Below, piece by piece: positions 17,706 through 26,465 of a stretch of 64,000 nt of DNA. The notes under the pieces were generated by a model that saw only the letters and a program-made list of their open reading frames with translations, did no database searches and was not told the DNA's origin. The translations under genes and the position numbers were made by a program. The stretch is taken from contig JAFGCN010000009.1 of assembly GCA_016932615.1 (NCBI GenBank), positions 1-64,000 on the forward strand, read 5' to 3'. Positions within the stretch are counted from its first letter, which is position 1. Every line of letters starts with the position of its first letter. Source of the DNA: Candidatus Aenigmatarchaeota archaeon (GTDB lineage: Archaea; Aenigmatarchaeota; Aenigmatarchaeia; QMZS01).

Positions 17706-19961
17706 ATGGCATATAGCAGAAACAGACCATTGGACACAGACGCAAGCAAGATAATACTCGTGGCAATAGCGATAATTTCGGTGCTAATCCTTTCATACTT
17801 CCTGCTGACAGACCAGTTCCAGGACGAACTTCCTGGCCAGGACACAAACGGCGAGAAAACCGGCATTACTGCCGAAGGAAATGCTTCGCAGGAGCTGATG
17901 AAGTTTGAAAGCGTTCAGGAACTCAGGGAATTCTTGTCTCAGAGGGTTTCAGAAAGCAATGGCTACCGCTCGTACTCTACAGCGGAAATTCAGGATATGG
18001 CAGAGTCTGACTCTGCCATGAAGTCAACCTCTTCCCCCAGTGCAGGCGCAGCGGCTGCAAATGGCGCATCAGATTATTCCCAAACCAACGTTCAGGTGGA
18101 AGGTGTTGACGAGGCGGACTTCGTGAAAAACGATAACCGATACATCTACCTGATTGCCGACAACCAGCTCGTTATAGTGGACGCTTATGATGCAGAAAAT
18201 GCAGAGATTGTCTCAAAGACGCGGCTGGAGGGCGCCCAGAGTAAGGAATCATACTATGACTACCCAAGAGCGCAGGAAATGTTTGTCCTTGGCGACCGGC
18301 TCGCACTGTTTGTCACAAAATACGAGAAGGCATACTACTTTGAAAGGTACGATGTGATGCCTCGCGAGACATACAAGCAGAGAACACAGGTCTACATCTA
18401 TGACATTTCGGACAGGTCTAAGCCAAAAGTCATCAACACCTACAGCGTTTCAGGAAGCTATTACCAGTCCAGAATGAATGGTGGGGTAGTTTACCTTGTT
18501 ACTCTCGACCCGGCAAATTACCAGTACCTGGATACGCCTATTGTCAGGGACCTCAAGGGCACGACCGTGACTCCCGAAGTCTACTACTTTGACAACCCGG
18601 ATGAAAACTACCAGTTCAACACAATAACTTCCATAGACCTTCAGGCAGATGAGGTTGTTGACAGCAAGTCATTCCTTTTGGGGTACACAAACACGATGAT
18701 GGTTTCCGAAAACAATATCTACATCGCCTACCAGAGGCACGCCAACTGGTGCTGGGGGTGGTGGAGGTGCTACGGCAGCCAGGGAAGGTACGACAGCGAA
18801 AGGTTTTACAAGGTGGTAGTCCCTCTTCTTGAGGGTGACCTGAAGACAGACATAAACAAGATAATCAGCGAGGACATAAGCGAGGAGGAAAAGTGGACAA
18901 AGATTTCACAGGCACTATCCGATTTCTTCGTGGCTGCCCAGAAAGACGAAAAGCTCCAGGACAAGTACGAGGACATGTTTTTAGATATACAGAAGGCACT
19001 GGCGGAGTATGACACGAAAAAAGCGCTTGAAGAGTCAAGAACAGTCATCCACAAGATTGGAATCGATAACGGGAAAATAGAGTACCTAAGCGAAGGCGAA
19101 GTTGACGGAAGTTTGCTAAACCAGTTCTCGCTTGATGAATTCGAGGGAAACCTTCGCGTTGCAACAACCGTGACGGTATGGCTTGACAAGAGAATACAGT
19201 ACAATAATGTCTATGTTCTCGACGAGGGCATGAATACGATAGGAAAGCTTGAGGAGCTCGCGGAGGACGAGAGAATTTATTCTACAAGGTTCCTTGGAGA
19301 CAAGCTGTATATGGTGACCTTCAGGCAGGTAGACCCTTTCTTTGTAATCGACCTGTCAGACCCAAAAAGGCCGGAAATGCTTGGTTACCTCAAGATTCCG
19401 GGCTACAGCGACTACCTTCACCCGTATGACGAAACGCACATAATCGGCGTAGGAAAGGAGACTAAGGAGAACGAATATGGAGGCGTTTCCCTGCAGGGCA
19501 TAAAGATTGCCTTGTTTGACGTTTCCGACTTTGAGAACCCTAAGGAGGTGGACAGGGTTGTGATTGGCGAATCAGGCTCTGACAGCGCCGCCCTTCACGA
19601 CCACAAGGCATTCCTTTTCAGCAAGACAAAGAACCTTCTTGTCCTTCCTGTAACCGAAGTGGTGTCAAGAGACAAGACCGGAATGTACGAGTACAACTAC
19701 CGCATCTGGAACGGGGCATACGTGTTCAGCGTGAGCGAAGACGGCTTTGAAGAGGTAGGAAAAGTCAGGCATTCTTCGTCAGACTCGAGGTACTTTAACT
19801 GGTGGAATCAGGCAACTGTCCAGAGAGGAATTTACATGGACGACAACCTCTACACCATTTCAAGCAGGTACATAAAGATAAATGACCTTGCCGGAGACCT
19901 TGACGAGCTTAACACGATAGACCTTCCTTACACGGACGACCGAAGCATCTACTACGAGTAA
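17706..19961 (+). CDS. Exported protein with C-terminal beta-propeller domain
   Basis: 751 residues. An N-terminal signal anchor (about residues 15-37) is followed by a Ser/Gln-rich linker and then the characteristic opening NVQVEGVDEADFVKNDNRYI of the secreted beta-propeller family (Beta_propel, COG4880). Repeated blades with I-Y-I-x-D, D-L-S-D-P-K-R-P-E and similar strands follow. An acidic helical insertion lies about 380-430. It should face the outside on the membrane. Members of this family are widespread in archaea without a settled function. Confidence 0.83.
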   Translation: MAYSRNRPLDTDASKIILVAIAIISVLILSYFLLTDQFQDELPGQDTNGEKTGITAEGNASQELMKFESVQELREFLSQRVSESNGYRSYSTAEIQDMAESDSAMKSTSSPSAGAAAANGASDYSQTNVQVEGVDEADFVKNDNRYIYLIADNQLVIVDAYDAENAEIVSKTRLEGAQSKESYYDYPRAQEMFVLGDRLALFVTKYEKAYYFERYDVMPRETYKQRTQVYIYDISDRSKPKVINTYSVSGSYYQSRMNGGVVYLVTLDPANYQYLDTPIVRDLKGTTVTPEVYYFDNPDENYQFNTITSIDLQADEVVDSKSFLLGYTNTMMVSENNIYIAYQRHANWCWGWWRCYGSQGRYDSERFYKVVVPLLEGDLKTDINKIISEDISEEEKWTKISQALSDFFVAAQKDEKLQDKYEDMFLDIQKALAEYDTKKALEESRTVIHKIGIDNGKIEYLSEGEVDGSLLNQFSLDEFEGNLRVATTVTVWLDKRIQYNNVYVLDEGMNTIGKLEELAEDERIYSTRFLGDKLYMVTFRQVDPFFVIDLSDPKRPEMLGYLKIPGYSDYLHPYDETHIIGVGKETKENEYGGVSLQGIKIALFDVSDFENPKEVDRVVIGESGSDSAALHDHKAFLFSKTKNLLVLPVTEVVSRDKTGMYEYNYRIWNGAYVFSVSEDGFEEVGKVRHSSSDSRYFNWWNQATVQRGIYMDDNLYTISSRYIKINDLAGDLDELNTIDLPYTDDRSIYYE

Positions 19962-20043
19962 TTGTTTTTCATTTGTTTTTAAAATTAAGCTTTGCTTGTG
20001 TAGATTATCTATTCTTTTTTGGCCTATTTGGTAATGTTAATGT

Positions 20044-21237
20044 ATGGCCAGCCAATGCCTTCTCTGCAAGGGGTCGAGGAAGCTCTGCGGGAGAGAAACC
20101 TGTCCTGTCTTAAAGAAACTTTATTTTCGCTCTGAGGTTCCTAAGGTGGGTGATTCTCTTTTTGGCCCATCTCCATCTTCCATATTTGTGGGCCACGAGG
20201 GATACCCAAGTGTTTTTGTCGGGCCCATGGTTTCGGTAACAAGGGAGAACCTAGGCGCTTCTGACACGCCCGAAAAAATGTACGGGCTTAGCGCGCCTGA
20301 AATAATCCGCCTGCGGTATTCGCTTGTCAGGACAAAGCTTCACAAAGACATCCTCTCAAGAGACCGGTATGTCCGGGACCTTCAGGATTTGACTTTGTCA
20401 AAAAAACCGACAGACCTTGAGGTGAATTTCATGAAGCGCCCGCGCTTTTCCTCTGAGTTTTCGCCGCTGCTCCAGCCGATGGGGCTTGCCGGAGAGATTA
20501 AAGCGGTGCGGCTTACAGAGAACCCCTCTATTGGAAGGCCGATATACTCTCTTGTCGAGGGCGGGCTTAAGGCAACTGACGCTGCGATTGGGCTTTACAA
20601 TCAGAATCTGGACATGTCACAGATTTCGAAGATATTGAGCTCAGGTGTCTTGGGGCTTGAGAAAAACAAGAAACTTGTTCCCACGAGGTGGAGCATAACC
20701 GCAGTGGATGACCTTCTTGGAAAGCACATTATCTCCGAAATATCGGGCTTTATGCAGGTGAATTTTTTTGAACTTTATGAGAACACTTACCTTGACAATC
20801 ACTTTCACATTCTTCTGATGCCTGGATTCTGGGAGTTTGAGCAGATAGAGTCCTGGTTTCCGCAGACCGTCTGGAACAATCGCGAAGGGGCTTTGCCCGA
20901 AGTTTCAGTCGAGGGCGAAAAATCCTGGGGAAGAAAAACCTATGCGGCGACACAAAGCGGGGGCTACTATGCTGCAAGGTTTGCGGTTGCTGAGGGCTTG
21001 AGGAATATGGGCCGACAGGCAAGAGCTTTGGTGATAAGGGAAGTTCATGAGGGGTACGATGTGCCTGTCGGCGTCTGGGAGGTCAGGGAGAATGTGAGAA
21101 ACGCGCTTAGAAACCCGCCCCAGAGGTTTTCAAGCTTTCAGGAAATGATGAAAAACGTGAAGACACGCATGGATGTGGCGTTCTACCGCCAGAAAAGCAA
21201 TCTCCTGAGGCAGAATCGGCTTACTGATTTTTTGTAA
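20044..21237 (+). CDS. nreA: Archaeal DNA repair protein Nre
   Basis: Nre proteins act with PCNA in archaeal repair of mitomycin-type damage. The N-terminus has a zinc-type cluster (CLLCKG with two further Cys by residue 19), followed by the conserved GHEGYP and VGPM strands, and a C-terminal domain with the QSGGYYAARFAVAE segment. The last eight residues, QNRLTDFL, fit a PCNA-interacting peptide (Q-x-x-L-x-x-F-hydrophobic). Length 397 is normal for the family. It converges with the NIF3-like gene. Confidence 0.92.
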   Translation: MASQCLLCKGSRKLCGRETCPVLKKLYFRSEVPKVGDSLFGPSPSSIFVGHEGYPSVFVGPMVSVTRENLGASDTPEKMYGLSAPEIIRLRYSLVRTKLHKDILSRDRYVRDLQDLTLSKKPTDLEVNFMKRPRFSSEFSPLLQPMGLAGEIKAVRLTENPSIGRPIYSLVEGGLKATDAAIGLYNQNLDMSQISKILSSGVLGLEKNKKLVPTRWSITAVDDLLGKHIISEISGFMQVNFFELYENTYLDNHFHILLMPGFWEFEQIESWFPQTVWNNREGALPEVSVEGEKSWGRKTYAATQSGGYYAARFAVAEGLRNMGRQARALVIREVHEGYDVPVGVWEVRENVRNALRNPPQRFSSFQEMMKNVKTRMDVAFYRQKSNLLRQNRLTDFL

Positions 21238-21243
21238 CTTGGA

Positions 21244-22014
21244 TTAGAGGTCTTCCAGCATAGGATTATCTTCGACAAATTCACAAGCAAGCCTCTGTTT
21301 TTTGAAATATTCTTTGAGTGCGATACACGCAAACTTTTCTGTAGAGTAGTGAGTTCCTCCCAAAAGACTTATCTTTTTTTGCTGAGCAAATTCATGAGCC
21401 GCCCTTGAAATTTCATTCTTAACAGTTATGCCAGTTAGCATAGTATTTACGTTTTCACTCAATAATTCTTCAAGAACCTCCACCATATTTCCGCCACCTG
21501 CAACAACAGCAACTTTTTTGTTTTTGATTTCTTCATCTCCATATTTGTAGAGGCTGACCTTATGCCCAACAGCTTTTTCGAATTTTTCTCTGAGGCCCTG
21601 AATCGAGGATTCCTCTGCCTTTCCAAACACCCCGCACAAAGCCCCGAAATATTTTCCAAAAGGCTTTTCTGGCTTTATTCCAAGAGCATTTGCAAAAGCC
21701 ACGCTTGTGGAAAATTCCCCATAATTGTCCAGCGGCACATGCAGATTATAAATAGAGATATTCTGGTCCTTGAATTTCTGCAGCAGGGTTTTATCCATTT
21801 GGTAGAATGCCCCGGGTTTTGTTATGTCCCAGGCAGATGGATGGTGGACAAAAAGCATGGAATTTTGCGATTTTTTGCTCAAAACTTTTTGCATCACTTC
21901 TTTTGTTGGGAAAACTGCAGTGTAAACTTTATCGATTTTTTCGGTGAAATCGCAGACCAGCCCCATAGACCGCGTCTTGAATTCATCAGTTAAAAATTCT
22001 TCAATAGACACCAT
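21244..22014 (-). CDS. NIF3-like dinuclear metal-binding protein
   Basis: The metal-ligand motifs of the NIF3/YbgI family are present: FVHHPSAWD (two His near residues 55-60), LHVPLDNY (about 94-101) and GGTHYSTEKFA (about 213-223) near the C-terminus. Members form toroidal hexamers with two metals per subunit and are sometimes annotated as GTP cyclohydrolase I type 2, although that activity is not general. No insert domain is seen (256 residues, core form). Confidence 0.85.
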   Translation of the reverse strand: MVSIEEFLTDEFKTRSMGLVCDFTEKIDKVYTAVFPTKEVMQKVLSKKSQNSMLFVHHPSAWDITKPGAFYQMDKTLLQKFKDQNISIYNLHVPLDNYGEFSTSVAFANALGIKPEKPFGKYFGALCGVFGKAEESSIQGLREKFEKAVGHKVSLYKYGDEEIKNKKVAVVAGGGNMVEVLEELLSENVNTMLTGITVKNEISRAAHEFAQQKKISLLGGTHYSTEKFACIALKEYFKKQRLACEFVEDNPMLEDL

Positions 22015-22111
22015 ATGCCGCGCCCAGTCATCGCTTAGCCCTGGCTTTATGAAATCCTTTTCGAGTTTTTTTGTATAATAAGTCTGCTCTCATAATTTTC
22101 TAAGGTTATTT

Positions 22112-22669
22112 ATGATAATAGGTCTCACCGGCACAAAAGCTTCTGGAAAAGGAATGGTTGCAAAGTATCTTGTTTCAATGGGATTTAACTATATTTCACT
22201 TTCAGACATTGTAAGGGAAGAGGCAAGGAAAAATTATGAAGAAGAGCCGGATGCCGAAGCCCTTTCAAAAACCGGAGACTGCTTGAGGGAAAAAGAGGGC
22301 TGGGGGGTCCTGGCAAAAATGGCTTCAGAAAGGATTGGGAGAGGGGACTATGCGGTGGATGGCATAAGACACCCTGCCGAAGTTGAAGCATTGAGGAAGC
22401 TTCCGGGTTTTTTTCTCATCTCAATTGATGCTGACAGGAAACTCAGATATGATAGGATAGCCAAGAGGGGAAGGCCGGACGACCCGAAAACATTTGAGGA
22501 CTTCCTTGCTCTTGACGAGGAGGACAAGGGCGTAAACGAGCCGCCTGGAGGTCACAAGGTGCTTGACACGATGGCTCTTTCGGATTTTAAGATCGACAAC
22601 AATTTTGGGCTTGACAAGCTTCATAAGCGGATCGATGAGATTCTTTCAAAAGTGAGCTCTGCTAAATAA
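22112..22669 (+). CDS. P-loop nucleotide kinase, dephospho-CoA kinase-like
   Basis: Walker A is GTKASGKGM at residues 6-14, followed by the ISLSDIVREEAR lid-type region and the DGIRHPAEVEALR strand-helix seen in dephospho-CoA kinase-like and deoxynucleotide kinase-like P-loop proteins. The archaeal CoA pathway uses a different dephospho-CoA kinase, so a nucleotide kinase role is as likely. Its 3' end overlaps the convergent gene by 8 nt. Confidence 0.7.
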   Translation: MIIGLTGTKASGKGMVAKYLVSMGFNYISLSDIVREEARKNYEEEPDAEALSKTGDCLREKEGWGVLAKMASERIGRGDYAVDGIRHPAEVEALRKLPGFFLISIDADRKLRYDRIAKRGRPDDPKTFEDFLALDEEDKGVNEPPGGHKVLDTMALSDFKIDNNFGLDKLHKRIDEILSKVSSAK

Positions 22670-23609
22670 TTCTGAATTTTTCCATGTCCGTGCGTTCGGG
22701 CTTTTCGACAGAGATCTTGTTTTCGTAATTTTTTCCATATTTCACAGCAGCGCTTTCTTCGTCCGAATACATCAAAGTAAGCTTTGCGGCCATTTCTATT
22801 GCTTCCTTCGTTTTTGGCCCGCTGAGAATCGAGATGGGGCTTATGCCTTCGGCTTCGAAGAGAAAGTCTTCGGGGGCCTTCATTTTTTCAAGCTCGTGGT
22901 TTTCCTGTTCGTTTCGCCCGACGATAATTTTGTTTTTCCCAAACTGGAAGTGGCGCCCTTTTTTCAGGAGCTTCAGTTCTCCTACGCTTAGATTCTCCTT
23001 GTGCTCAAGGAGGTCTTTAAGCTTGTGCGAATACTCTTTTTCCGTGAGGAGGCACCCTCCAGCGGGAGTAAGATACTCAACAGCAAATTTTCTTGCGAGC
23101 CGGAACTGAATGTTTCTCTGCCTGCCGCTTATTCCATAAAGCCGGCTCCGGTCTACAATGCCCTCCTTTTCGGCTTCAGTTTCCGGGAGGAGCTTTGCCG
23201 AGAGGGGGCGAAGGATTTTTCCTTCCAGGCCAAGCTCCTTTTCGATAAGCTCGAAGTCCCCTGATTTTTGCGAGATTGGCCTTTGGCCAAGAACTTCCCC
23301 GGTGACTATAAAGCCGCCTTTAGCCATCTTGCTTAGCTCCTGCAGCATAATGATGTGGCAGTCTAGGCAAGGGTTCATGCATGAGCCATAGCCGTGTTTA
23401 GGAGACCTCAGCATTCTTATGTACTCCTCTCCCAGGTCGCGAACTTCCAGCTCGAACCCCTCCTCAAAGGCAACTTTTTTGCAAAACTCAGACCTGTCGA
23501 AGAAAGGGGTTGTGAAATGGACGGCCTTTAAAGGAATCTTTTGCTGCTGCATCAGCTTTATTGCAAGAATGGAGTCAAGCCCCCCGGAATAAAGAACATA
23601 CGCCTTCAT
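22662..23609 (-). CDS. PP-loop tRNA thiolation-type enzyme with NFACT-R-like C-terminus
   Basis: The PP-loop SGGLDS is at residues 8-13, so ATP adenylates a target, most likely a tRNA uridine to be thiolated, as in MnmA/ThiI relatives. A conserved GSCMNPCLDC region supplies cysteines for sulfur transfer or a metal site. Near residue 225 the segment GRHFQFGKNKIIVGRNEQEN matches the NFACT-R (DUF814) style. The ATG at 23609 is preferred to one 39 nt upstream because it follows a T/A-rich box (ttttaattaaaa) and begins with the PP-loop strand. Confidence 0.75.
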   Translation of the reverse strand: MKAYVLYSGGLDSILAIKLMQQQKIPLKAVHFTTPFFDRSEFCKKVAFEEGFELEVRDLGEEYIRMLRSPKHGYGSCMNPCLDCHIIMLQELSKMAKGGFIVTGEVLGQRPISQKSGDFELIEKELGLEGKILRPLSAKLLPETEAEKEGIVDRSRLYGISGRQRNIQFRLARKFAVEYLTPAGGCLLTEKEYSHKLKDLLEHKENLSVGELKLLKKGRHFQFGKNKIIVGRNEQENHELEKMKAPEDFLFEAEGISPISILSGPKTKEAIEMAAKLTLMYSDEESAAVKYGKNYENKISVEKPERTDMEKFRII

Positions 23610-23757
23610 AAACCCTCTTTTAATTAAAAGTATTTCCCCCAACCGCAAAATGTTTCAGGCTCGCTGCAGAAGCAGCATCCTGTGCAGTGTCGATGAGGGG
23701 TACGCCTTTTTCAGCCATTTTTGCGTTTCGGTTATTAATCGCTTTTGCTACTTTATT

Positions 23758-24444
23758 ATGGACTCTTCCGAGAAAGCAGCCCTGGAACACTTCCTGGAGA
23801 TACTTGGAGTTGATTTAAAGAAGCTTACTGTTGGTGGCGGAAAGCTTATGCTTATCTCCGGCGGCTCATGTTCGGGCAAGTCCTCAATGGCGAGGCGCCT
23901 TGCAGATTATGCTCCCCAATTCAGGATGCTGAACACCGGGGATTTTTTCAGGGAGGAGGCAGGCAAAATGGGGCTTAGCGTCGGCGAGCTTACGAAAATC
24001 AAGAGCAAAGATTTGATGAATCTTGACATTGCCGTTGACAGGAGGGTGATAAAGCACCTTATTGAAACCGAAGAGTGCCTGGTTTTGACTTCTCGGTTTG
24101 TCTCTATCTGGCATCTAATGCTCGACGGAGTGGGTAAGCCAAACCTCAGCATAGCGCTTAGAGTCGAGCCGGAGGAAAAGATGAGGCGAATGGCCTTTAG
24201 GGAATTTGAAAAGCCCGTTTCAGACCTTTCAAGGGAAGAGCTTCTGAAGCTTAACGAGGAGTTGAGAAGAGACGACCGGGATACTGAGAGATATCTTGGG
24301 CTCTATGGGCTTGACCCAAGGTCATTTAGCAAGTACTCCAATACAATAGATACCACAAACATTGGTGAAGAGGAAGTGTGGGGCATGGTAAAGCGCCTTG
24401 CAGATAAATTCCTTTACGAAGGAATGAAATACGGCCCTGCTTGA
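23758..24444 (+). CDS. Cytidylate kinase-like P-loop protein
   Basis: The start at 23758 gives a helical N-terminal ~30 residues before the P-loop GGSCSGKSS. LNTGDFFREEA, a D-x-x-VDRRVI segment and the strand LVLTSRF resemble the archaeal cytidylate kinase layout, in which G-D-(I/F)-FRE and D-R-x-x-E occur in that order. Length 228 fits. Substrate specificity is not proven. The longer frame upstream of 23758 has no family likeness. Confidence 0.68.
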   Translation: MDSSEKAALEHFLEILGVDLKKLTVGGGKLMLISGGSCSGKSSMARRLADYAPQFRMLNTGDFFREEAGKMGLSVGELTKIKSKDLMNLDIAVDRRVIKHLIETEECLVLTSRFVSIWHLMLDGVGKPNLSIALRVEPEEKMRRMAFREFEKPVSDLSREELLKLNEELRRDDRDTERYLGLYGLDPRSFSKYSNTIDTTNIGEEEVWGMVKRLADKFLYEGMKYGPA

Positions 24445-24496
24445 AAGTCCAAAACTCTAAGCCAATTCTTTTTTAGAATAAAACCTTAAAGCGGCC

Positions 24497-24607
24497 TTAC
24501 CTGCTCTTTCTCTTGACCCAGGAACCTTCCGACTTTTCGCTAGGCGGAGCGCCATACACCCTTCTAAGAAGTTCCTTAATATCTGGCTCGGGTTTTCTTT
24601 CGCCCAT
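24497..24607 (-). CDS. Very small basic protein, 36 aa, unknown
   Basis: Reading the minus strand from the ATG at 24607 gives a 36-residue protein: an acidic-basic helix (PDIKELLRRVYG), a short loop, and a basic end (WVKRKSR). Upstream lies a TATA-like attaatttatag at the usual leaderless distance. It sits between the end of the structured RNA and the cytidylate-kinase-like gene. The promoter and balanced composition support it, but length limits confidence. Confidence 0.5.
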   Translation of the reverse strand: MGERKPEPDIKELLRRVYGAPPSEKSEGSWVKRKSR

Positions 24608-24636
24608 TAATAACTTCTATAAATTAATAAGATTTG

Positions 24637-24894
24637 ATGGGTTCGCCGAGATTTTCAATCCCTTCGGAATATGCTTCCTTGGGGGTTATCAGGCCTTTCT
24701 TTTCAGGAAAGGTATGATTTTGAACTCGGGTCTGAGGCTATTTCTGACGCCCTCGCCGCAAGCGGCGATAAGCTAACACCCACTAGGCTAGGCTACGCAC
24801 CCGTTAGGCAATCACCCTAAGCCCCGATGCTAGACCATTGTAGACCTTTTTCCGCATTTCTTGTGGTAAGAGGTTAGCTACACCACGAACCCAT
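24637..24894 (-). ncRNA. Probable structured RNA of ~258 nt, family not identified
   Basis: The ends pair perfectly: ATGGGTTCG at 24637-24645 is the reverse complement of 24886-24894 (9 bp). Inside, perfect hairpins occur at 24694-24699/24707-24712 (6 bp), 24754-24758/24763-24767 (5 bp, 4-nt loop) and 24804-24808/24816-24820 (5 bp), plus tggt/acca near 24864-24885. No frame is open through it. A TATA-like A/T box upstream on the minus strand (24903-24916) sets the likely strand. A closing helix with internal hairpins is the layout of RNase P or SRP RNA, but I do not see their signature sequences. Confidence 0.5.
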
Positions 24895-24915
24895 AATTTG
24901 ATAATAAATTTTAAA

Positions 24916-25086
24916 CTAGTTTGCCTGCTTTCTGAAAACCACTATTGGCAGAACTCCCTTGTCAAGCTCTGCTTCAGCCATTTCCATTGGGCTTGCCTTG
25001 GATTTTACAAGTGCAGGGGCGCCATATGAGAGCTGGAGAGCTCTTGCACCTATTATTCTTGCCCTTTCGAATCTTGTGAGTTCCAT
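24916..25086 (-). CDS. rpo6: RNA polymerase subunit Rpo6 (RpoK)
   Basis: A 56-residue protein in the minus strand. The sequence [18 protein letters not shown] followed by YGAPALV and, near the end, GVLPIVVFR is the conserved core of RpoK/Rpo6/omega, which latches the largest RNA polymerase subunit during assembly. The length is normal for a minimal archaeal RpoK. It lies upstream of the structured RNA and downstream of the PAC2 gene on the same strand. Confidence 0.95.
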   Translation of the reverse strand: MELTRFERARIIGARALQLSYGAPALVKSKASPMEMAEAELDKGVLPIVVFRKQAN

Positions 25087-25116
25087 AATTAGGATTGGTA
25101 AAGCTTTTAACCTCCT

Positions 25117-25887
25117 TTAGCCAATGTAATCGGCATATTCCCTGGCGGTTTTCTGTGGGTGGCCTGTCAGGTGCTTTGTCTTGTCCTCAAGCTCCTTAAG
25201 GAAGCCCTCGAGCTGCTTTACGCTTTTGTCCATCGCCTTGAGGTCAACTTTTACCTTCAATAGGCTCATAAGGACCTTTACGACCTCTTCAGCCGCTTTA
25301 GGGTCGGTAAGTATAGGGTAGCCGATTGTTTCGCCCAAAAGCGCGCACCCTTCTATTCCTTCGTTTTTGGAAATGCCAAGCAAAAGGCCGGAAATTCCAT
25401 ATATTGAGCCGATTTTGCTCTTTTCCTCAAAAATAATGCCGTGCGGCTCGTACTTTTTGACAAGCTTCTTGTCTGTAACTGCCCCAAGGACACGCGGCTT
25501 TTCCATTTCTATCCCTGTGCCAAATCCGCCAACGGTGATGATTTCCTTTACCTTGTACTCCTTGCACATTTCAAGAATCTTCTCGCAAATCTGGAAATAC
25601 CCATTGTTTTCAACTGGCTGGGAGTCGCCGTAGACGAAAATTATGTCCCTGCCGGCGGCTTTGTAGTAGAAGAATTCAAGCTTTAATGGGGTTATTTCGT
25701 GATCCTGGCTTATGAGGACAAGCGGGAAGAAATAGGAAGAGGTTATCTCGGCGAATTTCTTTGCCTTCAGCTTTTCGACAATGTAGCATAGAGCAATTCT
25801 TCCGACTCCGCCAACGCCGGGCAGGCCTTCGACAAGAACGGGATTTTTAAGTTTTGGCTTTTCTAAGAAGGTTAGCTTAACATCCAT
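25117..25887 (-). CDS. PAC2-family proteasome assembly chaperone-like protein
   Basis: The start at 25887 gives MDVKLTF; a longer in-frame ATG at 25917 adds ten residues. PVLVEGLPGVGGVGRIA near the N-terminus, IITVGGFGTG and a GLLLGISK-type loop are hallmarks of the archaeal PAC2 (PbaA-like) family, whose members resemble 20S proteasome assembly factors. The C-terminal ~50 residues are a charged helix. No proteasome subunit gene is nearby. It is followed at 30 nt by rpo6 on the same strand. Confidence 0.85.
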   Translation of the reverse strand: MDVKLTFLEKPKLKNPVLVEGLPGVGGVGRIALCYIVEKLKAKKFAEITSSYFFPLVLISQDHEITPLKLEFFYYKAAGRDIIFVYGDSQPVENNGYFQICEKILEMCKEYKVKEIITVGGFGTGIEMEKPRVLGAVTDKKLVKKYEPHGIIFEEKSKIGSIYGISGLLLGISKNEGIEGCALLGETIGYPILTDPKAAEEVVKVLMSLLKVKVDLKAMDKSVKQLEGFLKELEDKTKHLTGHPQKTAREYADYIG

Positions 25888-25943
25888 AATTGACTTAGAT
25901 AAGTTTAAATTATACAAACAAAATTTTCAAATAAAATGCCCTT

Positions 25944-26315
25944 TTAGACCCGTTTAAGCTCACTTTGGAGCCGCTCGACATCTGCCTTTATCGCCTCTAA
26001 GTGCGCGTCAAGGCGCTTTTTTTCCTCTTCGATTATGTCCACAGCGTCAAATCTTCTTGTTATTCTCCAGATATCTTCAGCTGCCACATAGGCCCGGTCC
26101 GATTTTGCGATTTCTTCAGCAACCTTTTCGGCCATTTTGCCAAGCCATAGGTTGAGCTCTATTGCCGCCCTTTTCTTGATAAATACTCCTTCCTTTTGCT
26201 TGCTTTTAAGCAAGTCCTTTACCCTTGAATGGGGAAAAGGAAGCCCTGCTAATTCTGAATCTACCTGCTCTGCTGCTGGCTCATTTTGCTCGTTTTTTTG
26301 GTTTTCTTCGTCCAT
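25944..26315 (-). CDS. Histone-fold protein with acidic N-tail and coiled-coil C-tail
   Basis: Residues about 24-90 fit an archaeal histone fold: LPFPHSRVKDLLK (helix 1), IKKRAAIELNLWLGKMAEKV with following residues (long helix 2), a short RAYVAAEDI strand-loop and WRITRRF (helix 3). Unlike the usual ~67-residue archaeal histone, it has a 20-residue acidic/Gln N-terminal tail and a C-terminal heptad-like helix (IIEEEKKRLDAHLEAIKADV and on), giving 123 residues. DNA-binding Arg/Lys are only partly kept, so it may bind DNA differently or bind proteins. The homology is inferred from pattern. Confidence 0.65.
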   Translation of the reverse strand: MDEENQKNEQNEPAAEQVDSELAGLPFPHSRVKDLLKSKQKEGVFIKKRAAIELNLWLGKMAEKVAEEIAKSDRAYVAAEDIWRITRRFDAVDIIEEEKKRLDAHLEAIKADVERLQSELKRV

Positions 26316-26465
26316 AACTATAGTAACTGAGATATAATTAAGGTTTTAGGGGCTGTTTTTGCCCTTTAGGGCCATTTTTGGCAATTACCCTCTGATTTTG
26401 CCGCCGGGAAGCTCTGAAATGTTTGCAAGTGCGGATCTCAATGGGCCATGATCTAAAAAGATCCC

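Noticed and set aside
24637-24894. A tRNA with a very long intron (gggttcg/cgaaccc as acceptor stem)
   Set aside because: No T-arm with a GTTCRA-type loop lies before the 3' arm, the D-loop lacks the GG pair, and no anticodon arm can be placed.
26385-26465. In-frame open stretch of 26 codons after the stop of the 190-aa hypothetical gene
   Set aside because: It could suggest readthrough, but an open run this short is common by chance and the context has no readthrough signal.
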